The position numbers and the translations under genes are program-made. Positions 16,380 to 24,281 of a DNA stretch of 64,000 nt are shown piece by piece (the first letter of the stretch is position 1; the number at the start of each line of letters is the position of its first letter). The notes beneath the pieces are model-generated. The model was not told where the DNA came from. It saw only the letters and a list, made by a program, of their open reading frames with translations, and did not search any database. This DNA comes from Pacificoceanicola sp048553275 (lineage in GTDB: Bacteria; Pseudomonadota; Alphaproteobacteria; Rhodobacterales; Rhodobacteraceae): contig NZ_JBLZMW010000009.1 in assembly GCF_048553275.1 (NCBI RefSeq), forward strand, positions 62,001-126,000, written 5' to 3'.

Positions 16380-17752
16380 CGGTAGGTCACCTTTTTCACC
16401 GCTTCTATGACGTCGGCGGTTGTGACGAGCGCGTGTTTTTCGAGGTTAGCGGCATAGGGCATTGGTACATCCTTGCCCGTGCAATTGATCACCGGGGCAT
16501 CCAGCCAGTCGAAGGCTTCCTGCATCAGAACGGCAGAGATATGATTGCCGATGGCACCGACCGGAAAGCCTTCTTCGATGGTGACGCAGCGGTTGGTTTT
16601 CTGAACGCTGGCGATGATGGTCCCGGTGTCGATGGGACGCAGGGTGCGAAGGTCGATGACCTCGGCACTGATGCCATCTTCGGCAAGCTTTTCAGCGGCC
16701 TCCAGTGCAAAGGTCATGCCGATGCCAAAGCTGACAAGGGTCACGTCGGTGCCCTCGCGCCAGATGCGGGCCTTGCCGAAAGGCACCGTGTAATCGTCCA
16801 GCTCGGGCACGTCGAAGCTGCGACCGTAGAGGATTTCGTTTTCAAGGAAAATGACCGGATTTGGATCGCGGATCGCGGATTTGAGCAGGCCCTTGGCGTC
16901 GGAGGCAGAGTAGGGCATGGCCACTTTCAGGCCCGGAATATGGGCATACCAGGCGGCATAATCCTGCGAATGCTGCGCCCCGACGCGGGCCGCCGCGCCG
17001 TTGGGACCGCGGAAGACGATGGGGCACCCCATCTGGCCGCCGGACATGTACAGGGTCTTCGCTGCGGAATTGATGATCTGATCAATGGCCTGCATGGCGA
17101 AATTGAAGGTCATGAACTCGACAATGGGACGCAGGCCGCCGAACGCTGCACCGACGCCGATCCCGGCAAAACCATGCTCGGTGATCGGCGTGTCGATGAC
17201 ACGTTTCGAGCCGAAATCGTCGAGAAGACCTTGGCTGATCTTGTAGGCGCCTTGATACTCGGCGACCTCCTCGCCCATGAGAAAGACATCCTCGTCGCGG
17301 CGCATCTCCTCCGCCATGGCGTCGCGGAGCGCCTCGCGGACGGTCTGCTTCTTGGTTTTGGTGCCTTCGGGCCAGGGGGATTGGGCACGGTCCTGGGACG
17401 GGGCCGGGTGCGCCTTCGCGGCGGCGGGCTGGTCCTCGGAGGTCAGGGTCTTGTTCGCCGGGACGGGCTGCTGTGCGGGGCCGGTCGGCTTCGCATCCTC
17501 GACCGTCTCGCCCTCTTCGACAAGCACCGCGATCGGGGTGTTCACCTTGACGTCGGCGGTGCCCTCCGGGATGAGGATCTTGCCGATGATGCCTTCGTCC
17601 ACCGCCTCGAACTCCATCGTGACCTTGTCGGTCTCGATTTCCGCGATCACGTCACCGGATTGGACGCTGTCGCCCGTCTTGACCAGCCATTTGGCCAGCG
17701 TGCCTTCCTCCATGGTCGGTGAAAGGGCGGGCATGAGAATTTCGGTCGCCAT
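16376..17752 (-). CDS. pdhB: Pyruvate dehydrogenase E1 beta with N-terminal lipoyl domain
   Basis: A 458-residue E1 beta subunit. Residues 1-80 are a full lipoyl domain (Lys in EIETDKVTMEFEA), followed by a Pro/Ala linker to about 130 and the transketolase-like E1 beta core (EEVAEYQGAYKISQGLLD, DTPITEHGFAGIGVGAAF, HSQDYAAWYAHIPGLKV). The extra lipoyl domain is a known alphaproteobacterial trait and about 130 residues longer than a plain E1 beta. PdhA lies 4 bases upstream and the next gene overlaps, so the operon is coupled. Confidence 0.97.
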   Translation of the reverse strand: MATEILMPALSPTMEEGTLAKWLVKTGDSVQSGDVIAEIETDKVTMEFEAVDEGIIGKILIPEGTADVKVNTPIAVLVEEGETVEDAKPTGPAQQPVPANKTLTSEDQPAAAKAHPAPSQDRAQSPWPEGTKTKKQTVREALRDAMAEEMRRDEDVFLMGEEVAEYQGAYKISQGLLDDFGSKRVIDTPITEHGFAGIGVGAAFGGLRPIVEFMTFNFAMQAIDQIINSAAKTLYMSGGQMGCPIVFRGPNGAAARVGAQHSQDYAAWYAHIPGLKVAMPYSASDAKGLLKSAIRDPNPVIFLENEILYGRSFDVPELDDYTVPFGKARIWREGTDVTLVSFGIGMTFALEAAEKLAEDGISAEVIDLRTLRPIDTGTIIASVQKTNRCVTIEEGFPVGAIGNHISAVLMQEAFDWLDAPVINCTGKDVPMPYAANLEKHALVTTADVIEAVKKVTYR

Positions 17753-17756
17753 CTGC

Positions 17757-18752
17757 TCAGGCCTCCGCGTAAATATCGGTCCAGAGCTCGTCCAGCGCCG
17801 GTTCCGGGCTTTCCCTGGCGAACTCGGCGCTGTCGCCCACGATCTTCTTGATGTCCTTGTCGATGGCCTTCAGGTCCTCTTCGGACGCATGCTTGCCCTG
17901 CAGCAGCATCTCGCGGACATGGGCAATCGGGTCGCGCTCTTCGCGCATCTTCTGAACCTCTTCGCGGGTGCGGTATTTTGCCGGATCGGACATCGAATGG
18001 CCGCGATAGCGATAGGTCTTGATTTCGAGAATGTACGGCCCCTTGCCAGCGCGGCAGTGTCTGACGGCCTTGTCGCCGGCGGCCTTCACGGCCAGCACAT
18101 CCATGCCGTCGACGACCTCTCCGGGGATGCCAAACGCGGCGCCCCGACTGTAAAGCTCGGGCGTGGAGGTCGAACGGGCCTGTGCGGTGCCCATGGCGTA
18201 TTGATTGTTTTCAATGACGAAAATCGCCGGAAGCTGCCAGAGCGCCGCCATGTTGAACGTCTCGTAGACCTGTCCCTGATTGGCGGCACCATCGCCGAAA
18301 TAGGTGAAAGTAACGCGGCCGTTGCCCTTGTACTTGTCAGCAAAAGCGAGCCCCGCGCCAAGCGGCACCTGCGCCGCGACGATGCCGTGACCGCCGTAGA
18401 AATGCTTCTCGCGGCTGAACATGTGCATGGAGCCGCCCTTACCCTTGGAATAGCCGCCGCTCCGGCCCGTCAGCTCGGCCATCACTCCGTTCGGATCCAT
18501 GCCGCAGGCCAGCATGTGGCCATGATCGCGGTAGGAGGTGATGCGCTTGTCGCCCTCCTCGGCGGCGGCCTCTAGTCCCACAACCACGGCTTCCTGGCCA
18601 ATATAGAGGTGACAAAAGCCGCCGATCAGTCCCATGCCGTAGAGCTGGCCGGCCTTTTCCTCGAAGCGGCGGATCAGCAGCATATCGCGGTAATAGGCTA
18701 ACAGCTCCTCGGCCGATACGTTCGGCCTGGCTGCCGTCTTGCGCGTCGCCAT
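17757..18752 (-). CDS. pdhA: Pyruvate dehydrogenase E1 alpha
   Basis: A 331-residue E1 alpha that, with PdhB and thiamine diphosphate, decarboxylates pyruvate and acetylates lipoate. The thiamine diphosphate motif GDGAANQGQ followed by ENNQYAMGT is at about residues 165-195. The phosphorylation-loop region RGHSMSDPAKYRTREEV is near residue 255. Upstream, about 100 bases separate it from ftsB; a ribosome site GGGGAGGAG precedes the ATG on the minus strand. First gene of the pdh operon. Confidence 0.97.
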   Translation of the reverse strand: MATRKTAARPNVSAEELLAYYRDMLLIRRFEEKAGQLYGMGLIGGFCHLYIGQEAVVVGLEAAAEEGDKRITSYRDHGHMLACGMDPNGVMAELTGRSGGYSKGKGGSMHMFSREKHFYGGHGIVAAQVPLGAGLAFADKYKGNGRVTFTYFGDGAANQGQVYETFNMAALWQLPAIFVIENNQYAMGTAQARSTSTPELYSRGAAFGIPGEVVDGMDVLAVKAAGDKAVRHCRAGKGPYILEIKTYRYRGHSMSDPAKYRTREEVQKMREERDPIAHVREMLLQGKHASEEDLKAIDKDIKKIVGDSAEFARESPEPALDELWTDIYAEA

Positions 18753-18852
18753 GCGCTCTCCTCCCCAGGAATTTGTTTAGCGTTGAACCATTTCGGAAAG
18801 GGTAGCCAAGCCGGGAGGTGGAGTAAAGACTGACGCTGTCTGGGCCAGAGGC

Positions 18853-19155
18853 TCAGTTTACGACCATTTCATCGGAGCGCACCATGCCAAGAACGTCGCG
18901 GGCCTGCTGATCCAGCAAGTCGAGATCGAGATATTCGTCCGACAAGCGGTGTGTGAGATTCTCCATCCGCGCGACCTCTTCGGAGAGGTGATCGAGCTCG
19001 CCTTGCAGCTCATGCGCCTCGACACTGATTTCCGCGCGGCGGAACAGACCGAAGTCGCCCTGCACGGCGGCGAAGGTGAAATAGGCCGAAAGGCTGAGCG
19101 CGACGGCAAAGAATACCAGCGTACCAAGGTTGGGTCGCGTGCGCCTGTGCGTCAT
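18853..19155 (-). CDS. ftsB: FtsB/DivIC septum formation initiator
   Basis: A 100-residue bitopic membrane protein of the divisome FtsQBL complex. One membrane segment (about residues 10-28, LGTLVFFAVALSLSAYFTFA) is followed by a coiled coil (AHELQGELDHLSEEVARMENL) and a short C-terminal domain with LDQQARDVLGM, all typical. Start ATG 19155 gives the normal family length; a longer reading to 19344 adds a sequence with no family resemblance. It lies just upstream of pdhA, a frequent arrangement in alphaproteobacteria. Confidence 0.9.
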   Translation of the reverse strand: MTHRRTRPNLGTLVFFAVALSLSAYFTFAAVQGDFGLFRRAEISVEAHELQGELDHLSEEVARMENLTHRLSDEYLDLDLLDQQARDVLGMVRSDEMVVN

Positions 19156-19350
19156 CTGGGGTGTACCTGTAAAAACTGCTGCGACGGGGGCCGTCTCTTG
19201 CCGGACGGTATTGGCAGAATGCCATGGTGTCTGGCGTCGGAAAAGACCCGATTCGCGGCGTGGCCACTCGTGTCCAAACCGTTGCATTCCTGCCGATTCG
19301 CCCGGCAGTTTGCTTTGGAAACGGCCGCTCCCCAGTCCGTTCAAAGTGTC

Positions 19351-19379
19351 GCGGCACGGTCAGGTAAGGACCGTGCCGC
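19351..19379 (-). terminator. Perfect 11-bp hairpin downstream of pgk
   Basis: GCGGCACGGTC and GACCGTGCCGC pair fully over a 7-base loop, 41 bases after the pgk stop. No T-run follows on the minus strand, so it may stabilise the mRNA end rather than terminate alone. The rest of the 19156-19420 gap shows no gene. Confidence 0.5.
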
Positions 19380-19420
19380 ATCCCTGAGGGTGATCTCTGC
19401 CCCAAGCCGGGGACCGGCTC

Positions 19421-20608
19421 TCACCCCAGCGCGGCGACGCCGGGCAGAACCTTGCCTTCCATCCATTCGAGGAATGCGCCCCCGGCGGTGGAGATATAGG
19501 TGAAATCCGCCGCCGCACCGGATTTGTTCAGCGCCGCAACGGTATCGCCGCCCCCGGCCACGGACACCAGGTGGCTGTCGGCGCTCAGCTTTGCGGCATA
19601 GCGCGCGGCGGCATTGGTGGCGGCGTCGAAGGGCTCGATCTCGAAGGCACCCAAAGGGCCGTTCCAGATCAGCGTCTTGGCCTTGCCGATGGCCGCCTTG
19701 ATGGCCGCAACGCTTTCGGGGCCCGCGTCGAGGATCATCGCGTCCTGCGGGCAGGCGTTGGCCGCGACGGTCTCGTTCTCGGCGCCCGCCTTGAATTCAC
19801 GTGCCACGACAACATCCGTAGGCAACAGGATCTGGCACCCGGCGTTTTCAGCCTTTTCAAGGATTTCTCGTGCTGTCGGGGCCATTTCATGCTCGCAAAG
19901 CGATGCGCCAACCGCATGGCCCTGCGCGGCGAGGAAGGTGTTTGCCATCCCGCCGCCGATCACCAGTACGTCGACCTTGTCGACAAGATTGCCCAGCAGA
20001 TCGAGCTTGGTCGAGACCTTCGCACCGCCGACGACGGCCAGCACCGGATGCTCCGGCGAGCCGAGTGCGCTTTCGAGCGCCGAAAGCTCCGCCTGCATCA
20101 GACGGCCCGCGCAGGAGGGCAACAGCCGCGCCAGGCCTTCGGTCGAGGCATGGGCTCGGTGCGCCGCGGAAAACGCGTCGTTACAATAGATGTCGCCCAG
20201 CTTGGCCATCTCGGCGGCGAGCTCGGGATCGTTTTGCTCTTCACCCTTGTGAAAACGGGTGTTTTCCAACAGCGCCACCTGGCCCGGCTCCAACGCGTCG
20301 ACTATGGCCGCTGCCGCCGCGCCAACGCAATCGGCGGCAAAGACCACCGGCGTCCCAAGCACGGCTTCGAGCGCGGGGATCAGCATTTGCAGGCTCATGT
20401 CATCGCGGCGCTCGCCCTTCGGCCGGCCAAAATGCGCCAGAAGGACCGGCTTGCCGCCCCGGTTCAGGATGTCCTGAACAGTCGCGCCAATGCGTTCGAT
20501 CCGGGTGGTGTCGGTAACCTCACCATTTTCGACCGGCACGTTGATGTCGACGCGGGTCAGTACCCGTTTCCCATCCAGGTCCATCTCGTCGAGGGTCTTC
20601 CAGGCCAT
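19421..20608 (-). CDS. pgk: Phosphoglycerate kinase
   Basis: A 395-residue glycolytic enzyme converting 1,3-bisphosphoglycerate and ADP to 3-phosphoglycerate and ATP. Family blocks are visible: RVDINVPVENG at the N-terminus, LLAHFGRPKG, ENTRFHKGEE, VVGGAKVSTKLDLL, and the nucleotide site IWNGPLGAFEIEPFD with the C-terminal VAGGGDTVAALNKSG. Length is normal. It is a single gene, divergent from the cyclophilin pair across 128 bases that also hold a small palindrome (CTTTGGCCAAAG at 20703-20714). Confidence 0.97.
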   Translation of the reverse strand: MAWKTLDEMDLDGKRVLTRVDINVPVENGEVTDTTRIERIGATVQDILNRGGKPVLLAHFGRPKGERRDDMSLQMLIPALEAVLGTPVVFAADCVGAAAAAIVDALEPGQVALLENTRFHKGEEQNDPELAAEMAKLGDIYCNDAFSAAHRAHASTEGLARLLPSCAGRLMQAELSALESALGSPEHPVLAVVGGAKVSTKLDLLGNLVDKVDVLVIGGGMANTFLAAQGHAVGASLCEHEMAPTAREILEKAENAGCQILLPTDVVVAREFKAGAENETVAANACPQDAMILDAGPESVAAIKAAIGKAKTLIWNGPLGAFEIEPFDAATNAAARYAAKLSADSHLVSVAGGGDTVAALNKSGAAADFTYISTAGGAFLEWMEGKVLPGVAALG

Positions 20609-20736
20609 GGTTCTCTCCCACTTCGCTTGTCCCTCGCTGTCTGCCCAATGTTGAGCGGGGCGTCAACGGCGTCTTGGCAAGCGGACCTCGGGGGATTAAG
20701 TCCTTTGGCCAAAGCCAATTTGACTGGGAGTGAACC

Positions 20737-21243
20737 ATGGCCGAGATCAAAGACCCCGAAAACACCATCCTGATGGAGCTGAAAGGCGGCACCGTCACCA
20801 TCGAGCTGCTACCGGATGTGGCGCCCCAACACGTCGCCCGCATGAAAGATCTGGCCCGCGCGGGCAAGTATGACGGCGTGGTGTTTCACCGGGTGATCGA
20901 CGGCTTCATGGCCCAGACCGGCGACGTCGAGCACGGCAACACCAACGACGGCTTCAACATCCGCCGCGCCGGGACCGGCGGCTCCGACCTTCCGGATCTG
21001 CCCGCCGAATTCTCGCGCATCCCCCACGCGCGCGGCACGCTAGGCGCCGCGCGCTCGCAGAACCCGAACTCCGCCAACTCGCAGTTCTTTATCAATTTCA
21101 AGGACAACGACTTCCTGAACGGGCAGTATACCGTCTACGGACAGGTCATCGAAGGCATGGAGCACGTGGATGCCATCGTCAAAGGCGAGCCGCCCGCGAA
21201 CCCGGACACGATGATTTCCGTCAAGGTGGCCGCCGATGTATAA
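20737..21243 (+). CDS. Cytoplasmic cyclophilin-type peptidyl-prolyl isomerase
   Basis: A 168-residue cyclophilin that speeds cis-trans isomerisation at proline. The core motifs FHRVIDGFMAQTGD and NSANSQFFINFKDNDFLNGQYTVYGQVIEGM are complete, including the catalytic Arg of FHRVI. There is no signal peptide, so it should be cytoplasmic. Its end overlaps the start of a second, exported cyclophilin by eight bases, with which it shares most of its sequence, pointing to a tandem duplication. Confidence 0.95.
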   Translation: MAEIKDPENTILMELKGGTVTIELLPDVAPQHVARMKDLARAGKYDGVVFHRVIDGFMAQTGDVEHGNTNDGFNIRRAGTGGSDLPDLPAEFSRIPHARGTLGAARSQNPNSANSQFFINFKDNDFLNGQYTVYGQVIEGMEHVDAIVKGEPPANPDTMISVKVAADV

Positions 21244-21793
21244 GCTGGCTGCGCTCTTTGCTCTGATGGCCTCGTCCGCGCTGGCGACGGGGCTTGAGAT
21301 CGAGGTCGCCGGAGAGGGGGCCAACGGCACCATTCAGGTCGATCTCTTCGAGGACGTTGCACCGGGGCATGTGGAGCAGATCACCGCGCTGGCCGAAGCG
21401 GGCGAATACGACAATGTCGTGTTTCACCGGGTGATTGACGGCTTCATGGCCCAGACCGGCGACGTCCGCTTTGGCGATATGGAGGCCGAAGGCTTTGACA
21501 TGCGTATGGCGGGTCGGGGCGGCTCGGACCGTCCGGATCTGAAGGCGGAATTCTCGGAGCTGTCGTTTGATCGCGGCATCGTGGGCATGGCCCGTTCGCA
21601 AAGCCCGGACTCCGGAAATTCGCAGTTCTTCATCATGTTCGAGCCGGGCCCGTTCCTTAACGGTCAGTACACCGTTGTCGGCGAAGTGACCGAAGGTATG
21701 GAAGTGGTCGACAAGATCAAGCGCGGCGCGGGCCGCAACGGCGAGGTTGCCGGTGCGCCGGACCGCATGGTCAAGGTGACCGTCACGGAGTGA
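21236..21793 (+). CDS. Exported cyclophilin-type peptidyl-prolyl isomerase
   Basis: A 185-residue cyclophilin with an N-terminal signal peptide (MYKLAALFALMASSALA, probable cleavage after residue 17), so it should act in the periplasm on folding outer-membrane or secreted proteins. FHRVIDGFMAQTGD and NSQFFIMFEPGPFLNGQYTV are intact. It overlaps the cytoplasmic paralogue by eight bases, so both come from one transcript ended by the terminator at 21818. Confidence 0.94.
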   Translation: MYKLAALFALMASSALATGLEIEVAGEGANGTIQVDLFEDVAPGHVEQITALAEAGEYDNVVFHRVIDGFMAQTGDVRFGDMEAEGFDMRMAGRGGSDRPDLKAEFSELSFDRGIVGMARSQSPDSGNSQFFIMFEPGPFLNGQYTVVGEVTEGMEVVDKIKRGAGRNGEVAGAPDRMVKVTVTE

Positions 21794-21817
21794 TCCGGAC
21801 CGCAGAAATTCATGCAC

Positions 21818-21846
21818 AAAGGCGGGGCGTTGCTCCCGCCTTTTTT
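21818..21846 (+). terminator. Intrinsic terminator after the cyclophilin pair
   Basis: AAAGGCGGG (21818-21826) pairs with CCCGCCTTT (21835-21843) over an 8-base loop, and the T-run continues to 21846. It may also serve the convergent gene on the other strand, where the A-tract becomes T. Confidence 0.85.
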
Positions 21847-21865
21847 GTCGCGACAGCCCGCCGGA

Positions 21866-22762
21866 TCAGGCCGCGAGCCTGAGCGTCAAGGGCAGCCGCC
21901 GGACAATGGCGGCCAATGCGCCCAGATGCAGCCAACTTCCACCCAGCCGGTGGCTGTAGGCGCCGGTGCCGAGTTTGAAATGGGCCAGACCGGGCGCGTC
22001 CTCGGTGTTGATCGTTCCAAGGTCGAGCAGCGTATGCCCCTGATCGGCCAGGGCTTTCATCGCGGTGAACAACGCGAGGTTCATGGCGTTCAGTTTGCGA
22101 CCCTGCGGCGTGACATGGCCCATCTGCCATGTGGCCATAGCCCCGTGCCGCAGCATCAAGACTGCGGCAAGTGGCTCCCCAGCCTGCCGAACTTCCCAAA
22201 GCTGCGCCTTGCCCGGATTTGCCTTGGCAAAAGCCAAAGACAGGTTTGTCGGCAGCGCACGGTAGCCCTTCTTACGCGCCTGCCGCTCCTCCGCGGCCAG
22301 CAGCCAATGCCCCTTCGAAAGCGGATGTCGCGTCACCTTCAGACCGGACGTTTCCGCACGCACCAGGCGGTTGCGCCATTTCTGGTTCAAAGCGGACCGC
22401 ATTTGCGCACCATCGCTCAGCGGCAGGAGCGCCAGTGTGGCCGGGGTCAGCAAGGGCCAGAATCCCGCATCGAAGAGCCGCTCCGCCGACAAGCCATCGT
22501 TGTTCAGGATCAGGGGGCAACCGTCCTGCCAGCGCTCAAACATGCCGAGCCAGTCAAGTTGGTCCGCCGTATTCCGGGCGACGGGGCCCCGCGAAATCAT
22601 GTCCACCCGCCCAAGCGGACCGAGCTTGCGCGATTGCACCTGCCAGAGCAATTTCACCGATCCGCCGGATTCGCGCTGCATCCGGCGCACGGGCAAGTTC
22701 AGCGCCTCACTGGCGCGGGCAAATTCGGACGATTGGGGCAGGGGACAAATCAAGCCGGTCAT
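21866..22762 (-). CDS. FemAB/GNAT-like acyltransferase
   Basis: A 298-residue protein of the BioF2/FemAB-like GNAT superfamily. Supporting segments are NQKWRNRLVRAETSGLKV (about 125-142), a family hallmark, then the acceptor core GEPLAAVLMLRHGAMATWQMGH and LLDLGTINTEDAPGLAHFKLGTG near the C-terminus. Such proteins move an acyl or aminoacyl group, sometimes to cell-wall or lipid acceptors; the substrate here cannot be read from sequence. No signal peptide. It faces the cyclophilin genes across their terminator and stands alone. Confidence 0.75.
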   Translation of the reverse strand: MTGLICPLPQSSEFARASEALNLPVRRMQRESGGSVKLLWQVQSRKLGPLGRVDMISRGPVARNTADQLDWLGMFERWQDGCPLILNNDGLSAERLFDAGFWPLLTPATLALLPLSDGAQMRSALNQKWRNRLVRAETSGLKVTRHPLSKGHWLLAAEERQARKKGYRALPTNLSLAFAKANPGKAQLWEVRQAGEPLAAVLMLRHGAMATWQMGHVTPQGRKLNAMNLALFTAMKALADQGHTLLDLGTINTEDAPGLAHFKLGTGAYSHRLGGSWLHLGALAAIVRRLPLTLRLAA

Positions 22763-22808
22763 TCCGGGAGTTTACCAAAGAGAAACTTTCCGTGTGATTA
22801 ATGGCCGC

Positions 22809-22922
22809 ATGGAAAAAGCCGTTGCCCCACGCCCCCGTCCCACATCCGGCGCTGCCTTGTTGGTTGCGCTGATGCTCTCCATGCCGTTTGCGCTTCTGGC
22901 GCTGGTCGAGGTCGTTCTATGA
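22809..22922 (+). CDS. Possible 37-residue membrane peptide
   Basis: An ATG at 22809 opens a 37-codon frame: a basic, Pro-rich start (EKAVAPRPRPTSG) and then one hydrophobic helix to the end (ALLVALMLSMPFALLALVEV). The pattern of positive residues followed by one membrane helix is that of small membrane proteins. The ribosome site is poor. It is read away from the acyltransferase gene and ends just before the tyrS terminator. Tentative. Confidence 0.35.
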   Translation: MEKAVAPRPRPTSGAALLVALMLSMPFALLALVEVVL

Positions 22923-22930
22923 CCTGAGCC

Positions 22931-22962
22931 GTAAAAACAAACGCCGCCCCAATGGGCGGCGT
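22931..22962 (-). terminator. Intrinsic terminator of tyrS
   Basis: On the minus strand ACGCCGCCC pairs with GGGCGGCGT (22941-22962, 4-base loop) and is followed by TTGTTTTT. It lies 24 bases after the tyrS stop. Confidence 0.85.
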
Positions 22963-22986
22963 CCGTGTCCGACGATTTGGACGTTG

Positions 22987-24237
22987 TCAGCTCAGCTTGA
23001 TCAACGCGTGGCGCTTTTTTCCCGCACTGAGCTTGATCGGCGAGGCCAGGGCCGCGACGTCCAGCACCAGCCCGGCATCGGTGAGCGGGGCATCGTCCAT
23101 GCGCGCGCCATTTTCCGCAATCAGCCGTTTGGCCTCCTTGCCGGATTTGGCGAGCCCTGCGCGCACAATCAGCTGAACCACGGAAATTCCGTCACCCACC
23201 TCACCGGCGCTCAACTCCAAAGTTGGCAAATCGTCGCCAACCCCCCCCTTTTCAAAGACTTCCCGCGCGGTGGCCTCTGCGGCTGCGGCTGCCTCGGCCC
23301 CGTGGCAAAGCGTCGTGACCGCATTGGCCAGCACGATCTTCGCCTCGTTGATCTCGGAGCCGGCCAGTGCACCGAGGCGGGCGCATTCGTCGATGTCGAT
23401 CTCGGTGTAGAGCTTCAAGAACCGTCCGACATCCGCATCGGTCGTGTTGCGCCAGAACTGCCAGAACTCGTAGGGGCTGCGCATCTCTGCATTGAGCCAG
23501 ACCGCCCCGTCCTGAGACTTGCCCATTTTCCTGCCGTCCGATGTGGTCAGAAGCGGCGAGGTCAGGCCGTAGATCTCGTGGTCCAGAACCCGGCGAGTCA
23601 GGTCGATCCCATTGACGATATTGCCCCACTGATCGCTGCCACCCATTTGCAACAAACACCCGTAGCGGCGATTGATCTCAAGGAAATCATAGGCTTGCAG
23701 GATCATGTAGTTGAATTCCAGGAAGCTCAGAGACTGTTCCCGGTCCAGCCGCGATTTCACGCTCTCGAATGACAACATCCGGTTGACGGAGAAATGCCGC
23801 CCGATGTCCCGCAGAAAATCGAGGTAATTCAACCCGTCCAGCCATTCGGCATTGTTGAGCATCAAGGCCGGGTTTTCGGCGCGATCATAATCGAGGTACT
23901 TGGCAAACACCTGCTTGATCCCGGCGATGTTGTCGTCGATCTGATCGTCGGTCAGCAGCGGCCGCTCGTCCGCGCGAAAGGACGGATCGCCCACCTTGGT
24001 AGTGCCGCCGCCCATAAGCGTGATCGGTTGATGCCCGGTCTTTTGCAGCCACCGCAGCATCATGATCTGGATCAGGCTCCCCACGTGCAGGGACTTCGCC
24101 GTCGCATCAAAGCCGATGTACGCCGGCACGCATCCCTTGCTCAGCGCCTCGTCAAGGCCCTGATAATCGGTGCAATCGGCAAGGTAGCCGCGTTGCATCA
24201 TGATCGACATGAAGTCCGATTTGGGATGGTAGGTCAT
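22987..24237 (-). CDS. tyrS: Tyrosyl-tRNA synthetase
   Basis: A 416-residue class I aminoacyl-tRNA synthetase charging tRNA-Tyr. The Rossmann core shows YIGFDATAKSLHVGSL, the HIGH-type signature, near residue 40, QMGGSDQWGN near 195, and the KMSKS-type loop GRKMGKSQDGAVWL near 240. An S4-like RNA-binding domain follows at the end (VVQLIVRAGLAKSGKEAKRLI). Start ATG 24237 removes an 11-residue extension whose codons lie in an inverted repeat. The gene is divergent from anmK. Confidence 0.96.
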   Translation of the reverse strand: MTYHPKSDFMSIMMQRGYLADCTDYQGLDEALSKGCVPAYIGFDATAKSLHVGSLIQIMMLRWLQKTGHQPITLMGGGTTKVGDPSFRADERPLLTDDQIDDNIAGIKQVFAKYLDYDRAENPALMLNNAEWLDGLNYLDFLRDIGRHFSVNRMLSFESVKSRLDREQSLSFLEFNYMILQAYDFLEINRRYGCLLQMGGSDQWGNIVNGIDLTRRVLDHEIYGLTSPLLTTSDGRKMGKSQDGAVWLNAEMRSPYEFWQFWRNTTDADVGRFLKLYTEIDIDECARLGALAGSEINEAKIVLANAVTTLCHGAEAAAAAEATAREVFEKGGVGDDLPTLELSAGEVGDGISVVQLIVRAGLAKSGKEAKRLIAENGARMDDAPLTDAGLVLDVAALASPIKLSAGKKRHALIKLS

Positions 24238-24240
24238 GGT

Positions 24241-24270
24241 GTGCCTCTCGTATACGTGTACGGGAGGCAC
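24241..24270. promoter_or_regulatory. 30-base inverted repeat in the tyrS/anmK divergent region
   Basis: GTGCCTCTCGTA and TACGGGAGGCAC are reverse complements with one mismatch, over a 6-base loop. The repeat ends three bases before the tyrS ATG, so on the tyrS mRNA it contains the likely ribosome site (GAGAGG). On the other strand it abuts a TATAAG hexamer (24272-24277) ahead of anmK. It could be an operator or an mRNA hairpin controlling tyrS translation. Confidence 0.5.
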
Positions 24271-24281
24271 CTATAAGAGGC

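Noticed and set aside
14835..16385. A 516-codon plus-strand frame opposite pdhC
   Set aside because: Antisense to an unmistakable E2 enzyme; no domain or ribosome site.
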